From a candidate division TM6 bacterium GW2011_GWE2_41_16 (lineage in GTDB: Bacteria > Babelota > Babeliae > Babelales > Babelaceae), in the NCBI GenBank assembly GCA_000996695.1, contig LCAT01000001.1:59754-123753 (forward strand): DNA of 64,000 nucleotides. Reading direction: 5' to 3'. Within the stretch, counting starts at the first letter, position 1; each line of letters opens with the position of its first letter. The notes beneath the pieces are model-generated. The model was not told the origin of the DNA, did no database searches, and saw nothing but the letters and a program-made list of their open reading frames with translations. Positions 17,324-26,252 of the stretch are shown one piece after another. A program made the position numbers and the translations under genes.

Positions 17324-18868
17324 ATGTTTTCCGGTGAATTGTCATTCATCGTCTTGGTGCCGACTATCATTGTCATTGTATGCGCAGTTTTGACGCATAA
17401 AGTCCGTCTTGCACTTGCTTTTGGCGTGGTGTCAGCGGCTGGTATAGCAGCGCACGGGCATTTGTGGAAAACATGCGAAATAATTCTTCATGCATTGTAT
17501 GGAACCATAACCGACTCCTGCCGCGTGTACACCTTTGGACTTTTGATCTGTTTGGGTATATTCATACGCCTCATTATTCACTCGGGAGGCATCAAGGCGT
17601 ATGCCAAACGCATGGTGCATTACATCAAAACACCACGTGCTGCAGAGCTCACGACACTGAGTATTGCGCCACTGTTTTTTCTTGATGAATATTTTAGCAA
17701 CCTGACCATCGGTTGCGTCATGAACCCTATTTTTGATTTTTTTAGGCATACCCGCGTAAAGCTCGCATACCTACTTAACTCAGTAGGCGCGCCCTGGTGC
17801 GTATTAATTCCCGCATCTAGTTGGACCGCTTTTTTGCTCGCAACCTTCAATAAAAATGGTATAAACACAACAACGGATTCCATTATTAACTCATCGCCAT
17901 TCATGCTTTATATCATCCTTATACCCTGCATGATCTATCCTATTGTGAGTGTTTTTTCTGCATGGTTTATCAGTGCACGCTCCATATCTTTTGGGCCTAT
18001 GCGTACACTCGAACAAGCTCATAATGAAGCGAAAGCGCCACAATCAGATGAGTGTAACAACTCGCATGCTGCAACCTCAAACTTTTTCGTACCGTTCGGC
18101 GTGTTTATGGGATCACTTATAATTTTGCTTGCCGGAACATACTCAGGCATTATTCCCACGCCAGCCGACACCCAAACACTCTTCTCGCTGTTATGTGCAA
18201 GCATCATTGCAGCACTGTTTACCATGGGCATGTTCTGGATAAAAAAAGTATTCAGCCACAAAGAAATTTTGTATGAATCCTGGATTGGCGCAAAAGAAAT
18301 GTTCCCGCCCGTTATATTACTTCTGCTTGCCTGGATGTTTGGCAATATCGTTGACGCGCAACTACATGCAGGGACATACGTAGCACAACTCGTGTCACAT
18401 AGCTTTGCGCTCTGGCTTTTGCCCTGCGTACTGTTTATCGTTGCAATGCTCATATCAGCATCGATCGGTTCGGCATGGGGAACGTTGCTGTTGCTCATAC
18501 CTTTTGTTATCAACATATTTAGCACGCAAGCAACGATTGCCTTGAGCGTATCCCAAATACCTCTTATTTTGCCCATGCTCGGAGCGGTGCTATCGGGCTC
18601 AGTTGCAGGCGGGCATCTCTCGCCATTCCACGACCTGGTAGTCTTGGCGGCGACAAGCACAAAGGTTCCGGTATTTGAGCACCTTAAAACACAAATCGTA
18701 TATTCAATACCGGCAATTATCGCAACGTTTGTAGGATTTTTGAGTATTGGACTCATGCTTAAGCTTGGGTACACACCAGTGATTTCATTAAGCCTTGGGC
18801 TTGGCGAAGCGATAATACTATGCGGCATCATTCTTACGGTTGTTAACTGGTGGTCACATAGAAAATAG
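17324..18868 (+). CDS. nhaC: NhaC-type Na+/H+ antiporter family protein
   Basis: The 514-aa integral membrane protein has about 11-12 hydrophobic segments. Sequence landmarks fit the NhaC-like part of the ion-transporter superfamily: FFLDEYFSNLTIGCVMNPIF (an acidic segment in a helix), SVGAPWCVLIPASSWTAFLL, the SIGSAWGTLLLLIPF stretch and SVAGGHLSPFHDLVVLAAT. Such proteins exchange cytoplasmic Na+ for protons; some relatives carry malate or lactate instead. AAGGAG precedes the ATG. The gene stands alone, followed by a terminator. Substrate assignment is by family only. Confidence 0.8.
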   Translation: MFSGELSFIVLVPTIIVIVCAVLTHKVRLALAFGVVSAAGIAAHGHLWKTCEIILHALYGTITDSCRVYTFGLLICLGIFIRLIIHSGGIKAYAKRMVHYIKTPRAAELTTLSIAPLFFLDEYFSNLTIGCVMNPIFDFFRHTRVKLAYLLNSVGAPWCVLIPASSWTAFLLATFNKNGINTTTDSIINSSPFMLYIILIPCMIYPIVSVFSAWFISARSISFGPMRTLEQAHNEAKAPQSDECNNSHAATSNFFVPFGVFMGSLIILLAGTYSGIIPTPADTQTLFSLLCASIIAALFTMGMFWIKKVFSHKEILYESWIGAKEMFPPVILLLLAWMFGNIVDAQLHAGTYVAQLVSHSFALWLLPCVLFIVAMLISASIGSAWGTLLLLIPFVINIFSTQATIALSVSQIPLILPMLGAVLSGSVAGGHLSPFHDLVVLAATSTKVPVFEHLKTQIVYSIPAIIATFVGFLSIGLMLKLGYTPVISLSLGLGEAIILCGIILTVVNWWSHRK

Positions 18869-18888
18869 TCATGTAACATGCAATTACC

Positions 18889-18922
18889 AAAAGAGGCGGG
18901 CCCTAAAACCTGCCTCTTTTTT
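18889..18922 (+). terminator. Terminator of the NhaC-type gene
   Basis: A 12-bp stem (AAAAGAGGCGGG / CCTGCCTCTTTT, one G-U) with an 8-nt loop is followed by eight T. Confidence 0.88.
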
Positions 18923-19006
18923 TTGCTAGAAGCGGGTAGACAACATATAATGGAAATGTTGTTACTATTAAAGCTTTATTATGAGCCATTTTCAAGGAGT
19001 ACTATA

Positions 19007-19966
19007 GTGAATAAAGTGAGTATAATTGTTTGCACCATGCTTCTTTGTTCAGGCGCAATGAGAGGTATGGAATTACACCAACAAAATCCACCAACAGCAG
19101 CGACATCTCAAGATCCACAAACAGCTCAATCTTCACAAGAATCTCGAACAATTGAAATCGCTCTCAATATTTGCCAACAGTTAATTGCAATACAAGAAAA
19201 GCAGCTGCAGGCCATACGAGCAAAGATTGATTTATTAATTTTAGTACAAAAAGATCTTCCCAATACCCCTATTCTCGTGGAACAAATTCAAAAACACCAA
19301 AAATGTATGCGACTCGCATCTCGAAATTTTGACCTAGGAAAAACAGAACTTCAAAAATTAAACTCCCAAGCTTCTCGTGATATAACTCTTCAACAAATAA
19401 CCAACCTTTTACAATTGTGTGCGACAACAATAAATGGAAATACAAGAGTACTCACATCAATGACGATAAAAGCTATAGGCCCAAATCTCGAGAACCCAGA
19501 CTTTAAAAATTTCTCATTAATCATTCAAACACGGGCTACGACAATATGCTCTTTGTTTGCAGAAGTTATAAACAAACTTGCCACAATTATTGAAGAAAAA
19601 ACTCCATCGCACTCCCTACTCTCTCAACGTAACCTCAATCACATAAAACTAGCTGTCAAAACTACACAGGAAAAATTACAATCTACTCAACAAAGTCAAG
19701 ATTCAGAAAGCATGTTTGATCAACAAAAAATAGCTTCAGATCTTATAGAAAATCAAATAAATCACTTACTATCATTGCTACCTGAAAACGAAACTCGTTC
19801 CACCGCCCCTTCTTCTGATCTAGAAGAAGATGATGAAGCCGAACGTTCTGATATCCGCAATATAATGCTTTTGCACCTCTTACTTCGAAATCTTAGCACA
19901 GCAGCTGAAGAACAAACTTCAACAACACAGAAAACCACTGCATCAAACCCTGAAAAAAAAGACTAA
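19007..19966 (+). CDS. Secreted helical protein of unknown function
   Basis: No known family recognised. The start is GTG at 19007, seven nucleotides after AAGGAG; the frame is open further upstream but runs through the previous gene's terminator. The 319-aa product has a signal peptide (about residues 1-20, ending near SGAMRG), a Gln/Thr/Ser-rich linker, then long alpha-helical segments with coiled-coil character (EKQLQAIRAKIDLLILVQK), and an acidic region (LEEDDEAERSD) before a Thr/Ser-rich tail. The next gene has the same plan. Probably exported; possible host-interaction protein (inference). Confidence 0.75.
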   Translation: MNKVSIIVCTMLLCSGAMRGMELHQQNPPTAATSQDPQTAQSSQESRTIEIALNICQQLIAIQEKQLQAIRAKIDLLILVQKDLPNTPILVEQIQKHQKCMRLASRNFDLGKTELQKLNSQASRDITLQQITNLLQLCATTINGNTRVLTSMTIKAIGPNLENPDFKNFSLIIQTRATTICSLFAEVINKLATIIEEKTPSHSLLSQRNLNHIKLAVKTTQEKLQSTQQSQDSESMFDQQKIASDLIENQINHLLSLLPENETRSTAPSSDLEEDDEAERSDIRNIMLLHLLLRNLSTAAEEQTSTTQKTTASNPEKKD

Positions 19967-20027
19967 TTCCTCTACTATTACAAAGTTGATCAATTAGATT
20001 TAATCGTAAAAACGAAAGAGCATGTAT

Positions 20028-20864
20028 ATGAAATATGTATTACGCACTCCCTTTGCATTCATGGTTATCTCTATTTTTACGTTGCAATCAATGAAACAAG
20101 AACAAATACCATTGACAATCACAACGGCAACACAACAAACTCCCGCTAGAGCTTCTCATAATGGTCTAAAACAATGTTTTTTGAGTACTGATGCAGAATT
20201 AATAGGTATGCATGAGATGCAGCTTAGCTTACTAAAAAAACAGTTATCATTAGTCCAATCATGCAAACCTAATCCACTATTTTTAGCAATGGAACAACGT
20301 ATCATTGAAATCGTTCAAACAGATATTGATATGTTCAAGGCCACACACACGCACATGCAGCAAGCTCCAAAAATTTCCATACAAGAACAAAGAGCATTTT
20401 TGTCTGATCTATTACAAAAACAAAAATCGAACGTATTTTTTTTAAAGGCGCAGACAAGCATGATGAATACCATGCTCGAGCATTTATCTATTACACAATA
20501 TATGGAAAGTCTCACAACGTTACGCTCTATTTTTGAAAAACAAATGTCACTTATAGAAAAACTCGAAGCATACACAAAACAGGGTGCAATTCAAAACCCT
20601 AAACAACAAAAAGCTCTTCAACTTCAATCAGAAGCTGTTTCGATTCTTCAGGAAAAAAGCAAAAGAACTAAGGAACTCTTCGACTCAATACAAAAAGCTC
20701 AAAAATATTTGGAAATAACAAACAATGAAAATACACAGACATATTTCAAAAACGCACTTAACTCCTTCATGTCCATGATATTAGAATATCAAAATCCGTG
20801 CACATCGTGCTTGCGGGGGCAAGTATGCCTCATATATGACCTATCAACAGATAACAGTATCTAA
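20028..20864 (+). CDS. Secreted helical protein of unknown function
   Basis: This 278-aa product starts with a signal-like segment (MKYVLRTPFAFMVISIFTLQ), followed by helical heptad-like stretches (GMHEMQLSLLKKQLSLVQS, FEKQMSLIEKLEAYTKQ). The plan matches the preceding gene, with an analogous EMQL/EKQL helix near residue 60, so the two may be distant paralogues. GAAAGAG lies seven nucleotides before the chosen ATG; another ATG two codons upstream (20022) is possible. Unknown function. Confidence 0.7.
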   Translation: MKYVLRTPFAFMVISIFTLQSMKQEQIPLTITTATQQTPARASHNGLKQCFLSTDAELIGMHEMQLSLLKKQLSLVQSCKPNPLFLAMEQRIIEIVQTDIDMFKATHTHMQQAPKISIQEQRAFLSDLLQKQKSNVFFLKAQTSMMNTMLEHLSITQYMESLTTLRSIFEKQMSLIEKLEAYTKQGAIQNPKQQKALQLQSEAVSILQEKSKRTKELFDSIQKAQKYLEITNNENTQTYFKNALNSFMSMILEYQNPCTSCLRGQVCLIYDLSTDNSI

Positions 20865-20887
20865 ATTTTTTTTGTGAAGCTTGTACC

Positions 20888-21232
20888 ATGATCAAGAAAT
20901 GTATCGCTTTGAGCATATGTTTAGCTGGTTACTCGTGCCACGCAATGATTCAAATGCCACCAGCTCAAGAACTTAAAAAATTCTTTGCACAAGAGGGGCT
21001 TTCCGACTTCGTACAACGAACGGGTATTATTGAACTTCTTGCAAATCAAAATGTTTCGCTTTTTTATTTGTGCAATCTCAAACATAGCACTCTTGCATCA
21101 TACAACATGCAGTTTGCTCAATATAGCGGTATTGATCGAACAAAACTTGCATGCACCATATATGCCATACGTGTCAAGCTTGATACATTGCTGGATAGTG
21201 TTTTTTCTCAAAAAAGCGTACCTTTGCACTGA
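20888..21232 (+). CDS. Small secreted protein, paralogue of the next gene
   Basis: The 114-aa product has a signal peptide (MIKKCIALSICLAGYSCHAM) and a short helical domain: MPPAQELKKFFAQEGLSDFV. The next gene shares the pattern MPxAxxLxxxFxxxGLxxF, an II motif, A-x-Q-x-x-SL and an LK motif, so the two are paralogues. No known family. It is transcribed with its neighbours at 20028 and 21271. Confidence 0.65.
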   Translation: MIKKCIALSICLAGYSCHAMIQMPPAQELKKFFAQEGLSDFVQRTGIIELLANQNVSLFYLCNLKHSTLASYNMQFAQYSGIDRTKLACTIYAIRVKLDTLLDSVFSQKSVPLH

Positions 21233-21270
21233 AATATTTTATTACTGGTTCAAAACCGAAAGGTTTTTGT

Positions 21271-21699
21271 ATGAACAAATCGATAATTCTCGTGATTATC
21301 ATGAGCCCACTGTACAGTTCAGGTATACATGCAATGCAAACATGTGAATCAATCGCACAAACAAACGTTTCAGAAACAACAATTACCATGCCCTCAGCAG
21401 AAAAGCTCACACAAGAATTTGACCGCAGAGGACTTTTTGAATTTGCTCTTGTAACGCACATAATCGATACATGCGCAAAACAGAAGTTTTCACTTGCAGG
21501 AGTTGTTGGACTAAAAATACAAGCTATCTCCGCGTACTTAGCCTATCGAGAACAACGAAAAAATGATCCAGACTTCATGGACTTCTCCCACAATCAAAAA
21601 TCAGTAAAACCTGATTTTGATCAATATCCCTTTTACGTAAGAGATCAAGTTGAAGCTATTTTTAATGAAATAGAAAAAGAACAGCCGCAAGCGCTGTAA
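21271..21699 (+). CDS. Small secreted protein, paralogue of the previous gene
   Basis: The 142-aa product has a signal peptide (MNKSIILVIIMSPLYSSGIH) and a conserved core that aligns with the previous gene (MPSAEKLTQEFDRRGLFEFA, then IIDTCAKQKFSL and LKIQAISAYLAY). AAAGG precedes the ATG. It ends just before a very strong terminator, suggesting an operon 19007-21699. Function unknown. Confidence 0.7.
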   Translation: MNKSIILVIIMSPLYSSGIHAMQTCESIAQTNVSETTITMPSAEKLTQEFDRRGLFEFALVTHIIDTCAKQKFSLAGVVGLKIQAISAYLAYREQRKNDPDFMDFSHNQKSVKPDFDQYPFYVRDQVEAIFNEIEKEQPQAL

Positions 21700-21710
21700 A
21701 AAATGCTCTA

Positions 21711-21770
21711 GTAAAAAAGACGAAGAGCAGAGGATTCATAAAACGATCCTCTGCTCTTCGTCTTTTTTAC
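21711..21770. terminator. Strong bidirectional terminator
   Basis: A perfect 25-bp inverted repeat (21711-21735 with 21746-21770) has a 10-nt loop and T-runs at both ends. It separates the convergent genes 21271-21699 (+) and 21781-22221 (-). Confidence 0.92.
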
Positions 21771-21780
21771 GCTGAACAAC

Positions 21781-22221
21781 TTATGGTGCCATAGTACGTT
21801 TTTGCACGGCAGAATAAAACAATGCAATCATTGTAATTGAGTAAAGATATAAAATCGTATACCAGAAAGCGGGTATATGATAATAATTCACCCACCACAG
21901 ATATACGAACGACAAAGAAAACATGATAAACATAAGAAGTTTGTACAGACGTTTAACAAAAACAGGATTTGGGTAATGATCAAAAAAATTTAGGTTAATC
22001 TGAAGTCTGATTGTTTCGGGAAATACTATGGTGTAGGTATACACGCAAGCGCATGCAATGCTCATCAAAACTTTTATCAACACATCCAAAGAATGCGATG
22101 CTTTTACAAAGATCCATGGAAAAGTAAAATTCATAAGAGTTTGTAATGCGATAAGAAGTATGATGGTTGGTAGTTCTTGCTTAAATCGAACCAGACTATC
22201 TTTAAATATTGATTGATTCAT
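21781..22221 (-). CDS. Small integral membrane protein
   Basis: The 146-aa protein has four predicted transmembrane segments (about residues 18-36, 44-66, 90-108, 114-134) and little else; the C terminus is basic (AVQKRTMAP). ATG 22221 has GGAG six to seven nucleotides upstream; the frame extends to a TTG four codons earlier. No family recognised. Likely in the inner membrane. Confidence 0.65.
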   Translation of the reverse strand: MNQSIFKDSLVRFKQELPTIILLIALQTLMNFTFPWIFVKASHSLDVLIKVLMSIACACVYTYTIVFPETIRLQINLNFFDHYPNPVFVKRLYKLLMFIMFSLSFVYLWWVNYYHIPAFWYTILYLYSITMIALFYSAVQKRTMAP

Positions 22222-22247
22222 AATATTCTCCAAATCATTTTATACAC

Positions 22248-22274
22248 GCAGGGCCTCCCTTGTGGAGGTCCTGC
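22248..22274 (-). other. Intergenic hairpin between two minus-strand genes
   Basis: An 11-bp stem (GCAGGGCCTCC / GGAGGTCCTGC, one G-U) with a 5-nt loop lies between the stop of the 22293 gene and the 22221 start. No U-run follows on the minus strand, so it is more likely an attenuator or mRNA-end hairpin than a full terminator. Confidence 0.4.
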
Positions 22275-22292
22275 TCAAATGATCTGACACTA

Positions 22293-22829
22293 TTAAACTG
22301 GTCCTGTTGCAACTCCACCGGCAATACCAACGGCTATTGCGGCCACATTACTTGCAGCCTCAATAAACGGAAGAAACGTTGCTTCTAATGCCGCTGCAGT
22401 AGCAGGGGCGGCTGGTCCTGTCATTGAACTTGCTATAAATATCAAACCATGGCCTACAAAATGAACAGCAAATTTGCCTATCAAACAACCAGCAGTTGCT
22501 CCACCGACACCACCACCTAATCCGCGACAATGACCTCGTAAAACAAACTGTCCATCACTCAATTGATTGACAAAAATATACCCATTTTTAAGAAAACCTA
22601 TGAGCTGAAAAGGCGTTCTTTCGCACAACATAGGCTCAACATAACAATTTTGAATTTCGTGTGCCACACCATTTTGCATAACATGAAAACCTTTGGCGTG
22701 ATGCACAAGTCCAATTTCACCCAAATGAGTTGGTGCACAAATAGGAGAATGCTCAAGTTGAACCATCGCCTGAACAAGGCCACTAGAAAGACATACAGCA
22801 GTTAAAAACATTTTAACCCAAATCTTCAT
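22293..22829 (-). CDS. Secreted protein with hydrophobic Gly/Ala-rich C-terminal half
   Basis: This 178-aa product has a signal peptide (MKIWVKMFLTAVCLSSGLVQ), a middle domain with four Cys (residues 31, 62, 69, 100), and a C-terminal half of small residues (RGLGGGVGGATAGCLIGKFA and AAIAVGIAGGVATGP), typical of glycine-zipper membrane-inserting segments. AAGGAG precedes the ATG. No family recognised. The C-terminal half could insert into a membrane (inference). Confidence 0.7.
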   Translation of the reverse strand: MKIWVKMFLTAVCLSSGLVQAMVQLEHSPICAPTHLGEIGLVHHAKGFHVMQNGVAHEIQNCYVEPMLCERTPFQLIGFLKNGYIFVNQLSDGQFVLRGHCRGLGGGVGGATAGCLIGKFAVHFVGHGLIFIASSMTGPAAPATAAALEATFLPFIEAASNVAAIAVGIAGGVATGPV

Positions 22830-23293
22830 AGAAGAGCTCCTTGAAAAAAATATTTAAACAAAGCAGGTCAACAAAACATCCATCCTCAAATATCTTTCAA
22901 AAATCTTTATGTCAAAACAATAACAACAGAGCAAATAAAGCACACGTCAATGCTCTCAAAATACTTCTGGTAGAGCATAACCAAACAAATACAACCTAAA
23001 CATATCACAGAAACAGCATTATTCAACAAAAAAATCAAGAAAACACTTTATTTACACAACTTTTTCTCAAAAAGCCTCACATATGGCAAAAGCCATTATG
23101 GCCCGCTCAAAAGTGTTTCTTGTTTATGTGATTAAATCACACTATTCATGATCATGGATGAGCAACGCTAAGTGGACTTCGCTATATAAAACATTGTTTT
23201 ATCGATCTAATCAAACAAATATCATTTTTAATTTTTATGTTTAAAATTAAAAAAAAGTTTATGGCACGTACCGATTATCCTAAAAGAACGCAA
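22830..23293. other. Gene-free AT-rich gap containing one repeat copy
   Basis: Apart from the interspersed repeat at 23081-23190 I see only AT-rich sequence with no open frame, tRNA or clear promoter. A purine-poor stretch at 22860-23040 may be the promoter region of the 22829 gene, but no convincing -35/-10 pair stands out. Confidence 0.6.
23081..23190 (+). repeat. Intergenic ~105-bp repeat copy
   Basis: A full copy: palindromic head ATGGCAAAAGCCAT, then GGCCCGCTCAAAAGTG, a middle with ATGTGATTAAATCACACT, and the tail AAGTGGACTTCGCTATA. It matches the copies at 28995 and 50231 closely. Confidence 0.85.
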
Positions 23294-23343
23294 AAAAGAC
23301 TGAGAGCAGAAAATTTGAAAAATTTTTCTGCTCTCAGTCTTTT
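23294..23343. terminator. Bidirectional terminator upstream of the 23361 gene end
   Basis: A perfect 20-bp inverted repeat (AAAAGACTGAGAGCAGAAAA with its complement) with a 10-nt AT loop. It serves the minus-strand gene that ends at 23361. Confidence 0.88.
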
Positions 23344-23360
23344 GTTTTGTTAATCAAAAA

Positions 23361-23810
23361 TTATGCGTGTGCACGAATAAGTTTATAACCACCAAGTAGC
23401 AGGGTTGATAACACAAAAGCTCCCGGTATAAGCGAAGCAAAGTACGAAAGTTCTTTTTTTATTTGGTCTGGGCCCTGCACACTACGACCATTATATGTCA
23501 TCATGAGTGTGCCCAAACGTAATTTCCGTATTTCCCATGGCGCAATAGCGAGCGCACACACACTGGAAGTTGCAACCGTCGATAAAAGCGCATGTTTTTG
23601 TGCAAACGAACTAAATCCTGGGATTGCCTTTAATACAAGGCTTGATGCAAGAGACCCCAAAACTAATTTAGTTATGAGTACTCCATCAATTACCTGAATT
23701 TTTGATGCGTATTTTATTCCGTTCCAAGAAGGTGGATAAAATGTCACGACGCCTGCCGTGCAATTGTGTGTAAACACCATAAGCGCTAAAAGCAACAATA
23801 ATTTTTTCAT
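23361..23810 (-). CDS. Small exported/membrane protein
   Basis: From ATG 23810 the 149-aa product has a signal peptide (MKKLLLLLALMVFTHNCTAG) and further hydrophobic segments around residues 45-65 and 125-145 with charged loops between them. The frame is open to 23882, but those residues lack signal character and would include the region just past recR. No family recognised. It follows recR on the same strand at 61 nt. Confidence 0.65.
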   Translation of the reverse strand: MKKLLLLLALMVFTHNCTAGVVTFYPPSWNGIKYASKIQVIDGVLITKLVLGSLASSLVLKAIPGFSSFAQKHALLSTVATSSVCALAIAPWEIRKLRLGTLMMTYNGRSVQGPDQIKKELSYFASLIPGAFVLSTLLLGGYKLIRAHA

Positions 23811-23871
23811 TTTTTTTATATCTTTCCAAGCACTTTTATAAAAATTTTTATGCTCGTACAAACCTATTGTG

Positions 23872-24474
23872 TTAAAATGCACGCCGTTCGGTTAACGCCT
23901 TGTGCACGGTTAGCTTATCCATAAACTCAAGCGATCCTCCCACCGGAAGGCCACGAGCAAGACAGGTCATGTTGAGCGAACATTCTTTGAGCATGTGTGC
24001 AATAAAGGCCGTTGTCGCTTCACCCTCGGGCGTTTGGTTCATGGCCAAAATAAGCTCCTTGCAACCTCCTGCAAGCACACGCTGTTTAAGTGTCATCAAT
24101 GTAAGATCTTCGGGGCTTATCCCCTCAAGCGGGTTAAGAGAGCCTCCCAGTACATGATACACACCATTAAAGCTGTTGGTGCGTTCAATGGAGCACAGAT
24201 CGTGCCATGTCTCAACTATACAGATAATTGTTTTGTCACGCTTAGGATCATCACAAAACAGACACGTGCCTGATACTTCTTTCCACGAACAGCATGTCAC
24301 ACATTCTTCGAGATTTTTGCATGAGGTCATAATCGTTTGGCAGAACTGCTCGCGCTCAAGCGTGTTCATGGTCAAAAAAAAGTGAGCAACTTTATGGATA
24401 TGGCGCGGGGAGATTGCAGGAACTTGTTGGATAGTCCGTACAAGAGCTTGAAGGCTCGGCAGTTTAATATCCAT
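23872..24474 (-). CDS. recR: Recombination mediator protein RecR
   Basis: The 200-aa product has the RecR layout: N-terminal helix-hairpin-helix region, a four-cysteine zinc finger (CVTCCSWKEVSGTCLFC), and a Toprim domain (TIICIVETWHDLCSIERT, AMNQTPEGEATTAFIAHMLK). RecR works with RecO to load RecA at gaps. ATG 24474 lies nine nucleotides after GGGGAG and gives the family length; longer frames to 24573 exist. recF and recO are not nearby. Confidence 0.93.
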   Translation of the reverse strand: MDIKLPSLQALVRTIQQVPAISPRHIHKVAHFFLTMNTLEREQFCQTIMTSCKNLEECVTCCSWKEVSGTCLFCDDPKRDKTIICIVETWHDLCSIERTNSFNGVYHVLGGSLNPLEGISPEDLTLMTLKQRVLAGGCKELILAMNQTPEGEATTAFIAHMLKECSLNMTCLARGLPVGGSLEFMDKLTVHKALTERRAF

Positions 24475-24602
24475 GTTTCGCATCTCCCCTAACACCATGT
24501 TTAAAACATAGCATTCGCTATTTTTGACTTGCACCAATTTGATTATAAAACGCACATTCAGATCGATAGGCAAGTGTATATATTTAAGTGAATTCTGCTA
24601 TA

Positions 24603-26192
24603 TTATGCAGCCTTAAAAAACTTCTTGGTAACAAGTGTTTGCGCAAACTGCAAAAGGTTAAACGTTACTAAGAATAGTATCGTACCGACTGAGAAACGCA
24701 TCATAAGTCCGGGCACAAGCAGCGCTATGAAAATCGAAAACATCAACTGACGAATGTTTTTTTTGCTTAACGGTGTGATCAAAAGCGAGTTTACTAAAAT
24801 TGAAACACCCATAAGTACCGGTAAAATTGCATAGGGATCGGCCATTGATAAATCTTTGTAAAATAAAATGAACGGTGCCTTGTATAGATAAATTGACACA
24901 CCAAGTACTCGCTGTAATGCCAAAAACAGCACAATCATAATAATGTTCGGCAACATCGAGTAAAAAAAGTCAAAGCCGGGACTCGCTTGACGGTACACTT
25001 CGGCCTTTGCTTGCGCAAGAGCCACCTTATCATCCTGATATTTTTCGTTGACCGCACGCAGTCTACGCTCAAGGTCCTGTGATTTTTTTTGACTGGCTTT
25101 CATTGCGCGATCACCTTTAATGGTAAGCGGTAACAACAGTAAACGAATAAGCACAGCAAGCAAAATAATAGCCCAACCGAAGTTACCAACCAGGTTATAC
25201 AACCAGGTTAGTACATACACAAGCAACCAGGTAATCCATGAGGTCCAACCAGAATGCAGTGTTTTTTCTAAACGCGCATCGACTGCAACCATAGCATCCC
25301 GTTCACGAGGGCCACAGTAGAAAGACATGTTCCATGAGGTTTTTTGTTTTACCGCAGGGCCTTCAAGAATAGCGCTTACATTGCCGTTTGTTGTCGTAGA
25401 AAAATAGCCCCTGCGCACAAAAGCGTTTGAGTCGGTAACTAACGCACAAATACCATAACGGCTCTCAACACCAAACAAGGTTGGAGCAACCCACGCCTTG
25501 TCCTTGAGCGCTTGTTTTGCGATTTGCTCAACAGTGTTGCGATCTGTATAGGTAAGCCCCTGAGCATCGTTCACTGCAGCATCCGTTGCATCTTTAAGCA
25601 ATGGTGTAGGTACAAAAATGCGTGGTTGAACGTCTGCGCCTGCATGGGGATCGATAGTCAAGGTGACATCTATTTTGTGAATCTTATTATTCACGACAAA
25701 CTTTTTCTCAACCAATGCGTATGGCGATGTTGAACGATAAACCAACGTGGTAGCATGCTCATCCTTTTGGTTTGATACCAAATCAAACACCAATGGCGTT
25801 TGCATATCAAGCGCAACGACAAAGCACTTATCCTCGAAGCCGTCCCCGAACGTAAAATCGAATGTGTTTAGCGGTTGCTGGTTACGTGGTGAAAAAATGG
25901 TGCTTGTAAAGCTTGCAAGCGCGCCTGCGTATGACGAAAACACTGCCGAACCGGAGTTATAATCGACCGTTTGCACATTTGGTTTTGATTCATTCTTTGC
26001 CTGCTGCACGTGCGCATCAAAGAAATCTATCTCGCGCGCAAGGGGCTTTTGGGCCTCTTGGGTTGACATCACCTTAACAGATTGGCCAGCCTTAGGAGCT
26101 TGCTCGCTCGCAGGTTTGCCAAGAAAGTATTGCACGATCCATGTTGCAGACAGCGCAAGCACAAAAAAAAGTAATAATTCTTGAATTTTCAT
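24603..26192 (-). CDS. yidC: Membrane protein insertase YidC
   Basis: The 529-aa insertase has an N-terminal transmembrane anchor (LLLFFVLALSATWIVQYFLG), a large periplasmic domain (about 25-310) as in Gram-negative YidC, and the C-terminal 60KD_IMP core (FGWAIILLAVLIRLLLLPLT, then KAEVYRQASPGFDFFYSMLP). It inserts membrane proteins with or without SecYEG. AAAGG precedes the ATG. The usual rnpA-yidD upstream and jag downstream are absent here; jag is instead at 40.1 kb beside mnmE. Confidence 0.95.
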   Translation of the reverse strand: MKIQELLLFFVLALSATWIVQYFLGKPASEQAPKAGQSVKVMSTQEAQKPLAREIDFFDAHVQQAKNESKPNVQTVDYNSGSAVFSSYAGALASFTSTIFSPRNQQPLNTFDFTFGDGFEDKCFVVALDMQTPLVFDLVSNQKDEHATTLVYRSTSPYALVEKKFVVNNKIHKIDVTLTIDPHAGADVQPRIFVPTPLLKDATDAAVNDAQGLTYTDRNTVEQIAKQALKDKAWVAPTLFGVESRYGICALVTDSNAFVRRGYFSTTTNGNVSAILEGPAVKQKTSWNMSFYCGPRERDAMVAVDARLEKTLHSGWTSWITWLLVYVLTWLYNLVGNFGWAIILLAVLIRLLLLPLTIKGDRAMKASQKKSQDLERRLRAVNEKYQDDKVALAQAKAEVYRQASPGFDFFYSMLPNIIMIVLFLALQRVLGVSIYLYKAPFILFYKDLSMADPYAILPVLMGVSILVNSLLITPLSKKNIRQLMFSIFIALLVPGLMMRFSVGTILFLVTFNLLQFAQTLVTKKFFKAA

Positions 26193-26252
26193 GCATAACC
26201 TTTAAATAAAAAAATATAAAAAAAACCCCGTACAATTTTTTCAAAATATAAT

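Noticed and set aside
18019..18879. 286-codon minus-strand open frame
   Set aside because: Antisense to the NhaC-type transporter; the composition mirrors a membrane protein's codons. No homologous motif seen.
24475..24573. N-terminally longer RecR
   Set aside because: The extra 33 residues do not match RecR, and GGGGAG is correctly spaced only for ATG 24474.
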